The translations under genes and the position numbers were made by a program. Below, piece after piece: positions 17,079 through 20,876 of a stretch of 20,876 nucleotides of DNA. Numbering within the stretch: the stretch's first letter is position 1; each line of letters begins with the position of its first letter. The stretch is from a virus: positions 1 through 20,876 of IMG/VR virus record IMGVR_UViG_3300006875_000218. One strand, written 5' to 3'. Under the pieces are notes generated by a model. The model ran no database searches. It saw only the letters and a list, made by a program, of their open reading frames with translations, and was not told the origin of the DNA.

Positions 17079-17085
17079 TAGTTAA

Positions 17086-18378
17086 TTATACTGTGGTATT
17101 AGCTGAGTAGTAGGTGATTTTGGCTTCGTTGTTTTGATCAATTGCGAAGTCACTGCCACTATAACCTTGAGCAGTAAAGTTAATTGTTGAACTAACAACC
17201 TGCTCAGTATTAATAGCTGGGATTGTAAGTACACAAGCTGGTAGCAATAGATTAACACGAGTAGCTGCACTACTATTTCCACCAATATTTAGCTCAATTT
17301 GAAAATCTGGTTCTACGTCTGTAGCACTACCTGTTAACATATCAGCAAGTAGTTGAGCACTACGATTAGTACCACCTGTACGTAAGTAGCAATTTACACT
17401 ACCACTAACTGCTCGCGTACCAGTAAAGTATGTAAATGGTTTATTAACAGTAGCTAAGTTAGCAGGTGTTAAATAGGTAACATTATTACTAAAAGTAATA
17501 TTTCCACCTGTTAATGCTAAGTCATATGTTGTACCAGCGGTACCACTAATGTTACTAGTAATAGTAATTTGACTTAGTTTATTAGCTAAGAAAGGTGCTG
17601 TAGTTACCTTAGCTTTTGCTACATTACCACTAGCGCTAAAGTATGCTCCGCTAAAGGCTACTGGGCTAGCTTTGTCTGCAGTAATTGCTACACTACGTAG
17701 TGTACTACCGCGAGCTGTCCAAGCAATAGTAGCAATTGCATCTAGGCCAAAGTCAATACTTGCTTGGTCTAACACGCAATTATCTATAATATAGCTGCTA
17801 GCATCTACTGTAATAATAACGCCAAACTTAACCATTTGATTTTTGCCGCTATTAGTAAATTCTACAACGCTATAAGGTGCAGCACCAGTAGCTCCTTTTA
17901 CTTGATACCAAGCGGCTTTAAAACCTGCGGTACCAGTAGCACTTACTGGATTTGTACCAGGTGTAGCATTTGCTCTAGCATTAGATGCGCTGGCAATATT
18001 CTCATCTACACCATTAATATAACCAGCAGCAAATGCGTTCCAAAGCACATCTTCTTCAGCGTCTACTAAATCGTCATTATCAAATGCTGCAAGGCTAGTA
18101 CTACCCTCTACGAAAGCTGGGCGAATATAAGTACTAAAACTTAGTTCTACTGGTTCTAGGCTAGTATTGAAACTACGCTGACCACGAATAGGAGCATCAC
18201 CGGCTTCATTAATAGTTACAGTTTCGCTACCAGTAGCCTGGCTAAAACTTAGCCCATCAAGTACTTGTATTTCTTTAGTATTTGCGGCTGTAAATCCTGT
18301 TGTCTTTACAACACCTGTGTTTACATCCACATTAGTTGTAAAGAACATACGCGCGTTACGAATTAAATTAAAACTCAT
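17086..18378 (-). CDS. Major tail (tube) protein
   Basis: This 430-residue protein is encoded directly before the chaperone pair. AAGGAAGTGAG lies just upstream of the ATG. The N-terminal half (MSFNLIRNARMFFTTNVDVN, NTKEIQVLDGLSFSQATGSE, then EAGDAPIRGQRSFNTSLEPV and ELSFSTYIRP) resembles tail tube proteins of a group of Gram-negative phages, and the C-terminus repeats the beta-rich style (VVSSTINFTAQGYSGSDF). Hexamer rings of it would stack along the tape measure to form the tube. The region around residues 265-330 (ITITSNISGTAGTTYDLALT onward) may be an extra surface domain. It stands alone between a 76-base leader and a GC-rich hairpin, which could allow separate, high expression. Confidence 0.88.
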   Translation of the reverse strand: MSFNLIRNARMFFTTNVDVNTGVVKTTGFTAANTKEIQVLDGLSFSQATGSETVTINEAGDAPIRGQRSFNTSLEPVELSFSTYIRPAFVEGSTSLAAFDNDDLVDAEEDVLWNAFAAGYINGVDENIASASNARANATPGTNPVSATGTAGFKAAWYQVKGATGAAPYSVVEFTNSGKNQMVKFGVIITVDASSYIIDNCVLDQASIDFGLDAIATIAWTARGSTLRSVAITADKASPVAFSGAYFSASGNVAKAKVTTAPFLANKLSQITITSNISGTAGTTYDLALTGGNITFSNNVTYLTPANLATVNKPFTYFTGTRAVSGSVNCYLRTGGTNRSAQLLADMLTGSATDVEPDFQIELNIGGNSSAATRVNLLLPACVLTIPAINTEQVVSSTINFTAQGYSGSDFAIDQNNEAKITYYSANTTV

Positions 18379-18454
18379 ATCTCACTTCCTTTTGTTAGGT
18401 GCTTGTTGCTTTTACGAGATATTTATCTGTGATTAGCAAATTTAGCACGGTTGC

Positions 18455-18895
18455 TTACATGATCTGATAACGAACTTGTAAGATAATTTCGCCAACTGCA
18501 TAGGGAGCCAATAATCCTTCGTCTGTAGTAATCGACTGTATTTCTATTTCAGTTGTGCCATATTGATTTGTTGCGTCATATACTAAGGTTCTATTTAAGT
18601 CTACACAAGTTTCTAGATCGCTTAATAGGGCTTCGAGTTGTTCTTGTGATTCTTCCTCACTTTTTACATATGCTTTAACACATACACTTAATAAACCCCA
18701 GGCAAATCCACCAGGTAAATAATCACGAGTTTCACTGGTAGGGTGTACATATACAGCTGGAAAATCATTTACTTCGTCCCAGAACTTTAGTTTGGGGTAG
18801 CTGTTATTTGTTAAATTTGTGGTATATGGACTAGTACCGTCTATGGTTTTGAACACTTCGGCAAGTGCTTTAACTATGCTAACTCTCTTGCTCAT
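18455..18895 (-). CDS. Tail terminator / tail completion protein
   Basis: This 146-residue protein is encoded between the neck protein and the major tail protein, where siphoviruses carry the protein that caps the tube and joins it to the head. The start overlaps the preceding stop as ATGA and has only a weak ribosome site, so translation is probably coupled. The pattern fits the family: an N-terminal helix (IVKALAEVFKTIDG), then FWDEVNDFPAVYVHPTSETR, a strand pair around GLLSVCVKAYVKSEE, an EQLEALLSDLETCVD helix, and a final EIILQVRYQIM strand. No enzyme motif is present. The assignment comes from this pattern and the position. Confidence 0.78.
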   Translation of the reverse strand: MSKRVSIVKALAEVFKTIDGTSPYTTNLTNNSYPKLKFWDEVNDFPAVYVHPTSETRDYLPGGFAWGLLSVCVKAYVKSEEESQEQLEALLSDLETCVDLNRTLVYDATNQYGTTEIEIQSITTDEGLLAPYAVGEIILQVRYQIM

Positions 18896-20373
18896 TGTGC
18901 CACCGCTCTTAGTTTAGTAATCATTTGCTGTGCTGCTAGTTCACGTATTGATCGTGAAATTAACAGTTTAGGGTCTCTACTACGTGGATACTGCTGGCGT
19001 CCACCCTGACTAAAGGTGGCATAAGGATTTTTCATATAACGGTAAAATACTGTTATTGCTCCTTGTTTACTTTGACTTATATTAGTAGCTTCAACACTTT
19101 CTGCAAATCGGCCACTACGCAAGTTTAGTACATCACGGCGATTACCACTACCCATGTTTTGTTTTACTTGTTGCACTAAGCTAGCATCTAGCAATTGTCG
19201 CAACTGTGTAACGCTACTAGGAATAATGCCAGTTGGTTTAGGTAGTGCTTTTGCTGGTGTTTTTGTTCGTTTACCACCAGTAGAAGTTGTAACACTAGCT
19301 GCGGGTTTTTTGGCTTGTTTTGCTCCAATAACCTTTTTACCTAGCTTACCTTTATTTTTTACCTTACCATGCTTTAGTGCTTCATGTACACGTACTTCAA
19401 TGGTTTCTACAATTGATTTTGAAAAACCTAATTTAGCTATTAACTCAAGAATTTGTCTGCCTAAGTCACCTTCTATAAGACGCCCATATGTTTCTTGGTT
19501 TTCTCTGCGCTCTTGTACAACTACTATAATTGCTTCTGCTTTTAAAAGTGCGCTTCTAGTATCTTGTGTAAGGGTTGCCTCGATTTTGGGTCCATAGCCA
19601 CTTTGTGCACGTAAAATACTCAATGTTTGTTGAGTACCTTTTTTTAATTCTTGTAATTTTGTTTGCTCAGCTAAACTACTATATTCTAAAACGGAGTCTA
19701 TATATTCTATTACTCGCTTTAATTTCTCTGCAAGAGGAGTCGTTGCTAGTTTACTATTACCTAAAATATGTCCTACGTCAAAACCTTCACTAAAGTTGCT
19801 TCCTTGATAAATATCTTTATTTAGGAATTTTTTAATTTCTGTGTTTAAAAAGTTTTGAAATAAGTTCTGCCTAGTAGTATCGTAACTTTTATATAGTGCA
19901 CCTATAATATTAGTTGGCGCAACGCTATTTTCGTATACAACTGCTGGAACAGCAGCAACTAAATCTGAGCCCTGTAATAATTGTCCTGCTTGTGAATAAA
20001 ACTGCCCACCTTTTTGTACAATCTTATACTCATGTTTGCTAACTATAAAATTACATAATCTATTTCGTAAATCAGCAATATCTATTAAACCTTCACCACG
20101 AACACCAAAATTCTTTTTTGCAGCCGCAATGGCTTTATCTCTATCTTTTTTACTAGCAAATTTATACTTTTCATTAATTTCTGCTAATACCGCATCTAGG
20201 TCATCAGCATCATTCTCTGTAAATACCAGTTTATCACCTAGTGCTAGATTTAATGCTTCAATATTTATAGGTACAAAATGTAGGGTATCTTTAGATAGCT
20301 TCTTACGTTCAGCTTCAGTAGTAAGTTTGCCTAATGCTCCACTTATTTGATACTCTGTGACTTTACTAGACAT
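18892..20373 (-). CDS. Neck (head-tail joining) protein, HK97 gp10-like C-terminal domain
   Basis: This 493-residue protein is encoded between the connector and the tail terminator. The start overlaps the upstream stop as TAATG. The last 110 residues (SVTQLRQLLDASLVQQVKQN, NLRSGRFAESVEATNIS, FYRYMKNPYATFSQGGRQQY, LLISRSIRELAAQQ) follow the layout of HK97 gp10-type neck proteins: a helix, an R-S/T-G-R-F/L motif, a Tyr-rich strand, then a terminal helix. That family is usually only 100-150 residues. Here it is preceded by a Lys/Ala/Pro-rich linker (about 328-381) and a 330-residue N-terminal part, mostly helical, with GFDVGHILGNSKLATTPLAE near residue 198, which I cannot assign. The extra part may contact the connector, the DNA or the capsid. 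Confidence 0.7.
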   Translation of the reverse strand: MSSKVTEYQISGALGKLTTEAERKKLSKDTLHFVPINIEALNLALGDKLVFTENDADDLDAVLAEINEKYKFASKKDRDKAIAAAKKNFGVRGEGLIDIADLRNRLCNFIVSKHEYKIVQKGGQFYSQAGQLLQGSDLVAAVPAVVYENSVAPTNIIGALYKSYDTTRQNLFQNFLNTEIKKFLNKDIYQGSNFSEGFDVGHILGNSKLATTPLAEKLKRVIEYIDSVLEYSSLAEQTKLQELKKGTQQTLSILRAQSGYGPKIEATLTQDTRSALLKAEAIIVVVQERRENQETYGRLIEGDLGRQILELIAKLGFSKSIVETIEVRVHEALKHGKVKNKGKLGKKVIGAKQAKKPAASVTTSTGGKRTKTPAKALPKPTGIIPSSVTQLRQLLDASLVQQVKQNMGSGNRRDVLNLRSGRFAESVEATNISQSKQGAITVFYRYMKNPYATFSQGGRQQYPRSRDPKLLISRSIRELAAQQMITKLRAVAQ

Positions 20374-20876
20374 TACGCATAATCCGCTATATATTGATCT
20401 AGTACGCGTTTAATATGTGCTGGAAAGTTTGTAGTAGCTACATACTGTATTTGTGTTACATTAGGAGTTACATCACGATTTACATGTACTGCACTATTAT
20501 TCTTCGAATAGTATTCTACTAAATCAAGTACTGCTAGTTTGAGATCTTCTGGTACAAATTCATAGCCAGCAAAATAACTAACTTTATATCCGCGTGGATG
20601 TTCTTGAAACCAGCCGCCGTTTGTTAATGCGCGAACGGTATCACCATCTTGAATCCAGTCTGTATATTCTACAAGTGTAGTTGCATACGTTTTACCATAG
20701 TTGCTGCTTTTGCTAACTTGCAGTACATTAGTTACTGGTGTTTCTTTTAAGATTAATTTATCAAAACCACCATCAAAGTATTCTGTTTTTGCTTCGTCAT
20801 AGTAGTCAGTAAAATTTCTGCGGCAGTAGGTTTTTACTAACTGACTAACTTTGGGTATTAACAGATCAATTTCTGT
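20373..20876 (-). CDS. Head-tail connector, gp6-like (N-terminus beyond right edge)
   Basis: The frame is open from the right edge to a TAA at 20373-20375, giving 167 residues. It reads TEIDLLIPKVSQLVKTYCRR, NFTDYYD, YFDGGFDKLILKETPVTNVL and, near the end, FVPEDLKLAVLDLVEYYSKN. The N-terminal helix with a YCRRNF-type motif, a central beta part carrying the P-V-T-N-V strand, and a P-x-D-L-K-x-A-V-L helix are the marks of HK97 gp6 / SPP1 gp15-type connectors, which dock under the portal ring and prepare the head for tail joining. The stop overlaps the next ATG as TAATG. The usual length is about 100-200 residues, so little should be missing at the start. Confidence 0.78.
   Translation of the reverse strand, partial: TEIDLLIPKVSQLVKTYCRRNFTDYYDEAKTEYFDGGFDKLILKETPVTNVLQVSKSSNYGKTYATTLVEYTDWIQDGDTVRALTNGGWFQEHPRGYKVSYFAGYEFVPEDLKLAVLDLVEYYSKNNSAVHVNRDVTPNVTQIQYVATTNFPAHIKRVLDQYIADYA

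Noticed and set aside
17082-17285. Overlapping 67-codon frame at the end of the major tail protein gene
   Set aside because: It is in another frame of a well-supported gene, has no ribosome site or slippery sequence, and gives an implausible Leu/Gln/Val-rich product.
18420-18427. GATAAATA resembling a T4-type late promoter before the major tail protein
   Set aside because: It has one mismatch, no matching motif was found at the other two gene-free junctions, and there is no other sign of T4-type transcription.

Overview
The window is a stretch of AT-rich tailed-phage genome (about 35-40% G+C by eye). Every supported gene lies on the minus strand, so transcription runs from right to left. The order is the classic structural one for a long, non-contractile (siphovirus-like) tail: head-tail connector, neck protein, tail terminator, major tail tube protein, tail assembly chaperone pair, tape measure, tail-tip protein, fiber. 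I see no sheath, contractile baseplate, integrase, repressor, replication or packaging gene. The endosialidase-type chaperone (peptidase S74) on the fiber, the Shine-Dalgarno motifs and the sigma70-type promoters fit a Gram-negative bacterial host; the species cannot be named from this sequence. Stops TAA, TAG and TGA all end genes, so the code is standard.

Right part (20876 to about 16245): a connector open at the right edge, a 493-residue neck protein whose C-terminal part looks like an HK97 gp10-type domain, the tail terminator (stop/start overlaps TAATG and ATGA), the major tail protein, then the two chaperone frames. The second chaperone frame is the -1 frame of the first. A GGGAAAC slippery heptamer sits in the correct phase just before the first stop, predicting a 263-residue fusion. 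A strong terminator overlaps the end of the second frame.

Middle part (16207 to 3060): a near-consensus extended -10 promoter, bracketed by an 8-bp inverted repeat, starts a new unit holding the 2354-residue tape measure, a 523-residue tail-tip protein and a 1470-residue fiber. The fiber carries a tandemly duplicated 96-residue module, two collagen-like segments and a self-cleaving C-terminal chaperone. After the fiber come a possible 21-codon ORF and a second strong terminator.

Left part (2916 to 1): a perfect TTGACA-17-TATAAT promoter with extended -10, a leader hairpin, and a tightly packed set of small tail-tip or appendage genes: a Dit-like or carbohydrate-binding-like tail protein, a membrane-anchored coiled-coil protein, a protein with an FCCH-like insert, a 79-residue protein, and a fiber-like protein running off the left edge.

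Together the genes build the neck, tail tube, tail tip and receptor-binding fibers. The two terminator-promoter junctions split the module into at least three transcription units, which lets tape measure/fiber and appendage output be set separately from tube output. No CRISPR array, tRNA, rRNA or insertion sequence was seen. No gene-free stretch exceeds 300 bases; the longest, 2824-3059, is filled by the control elements listed.
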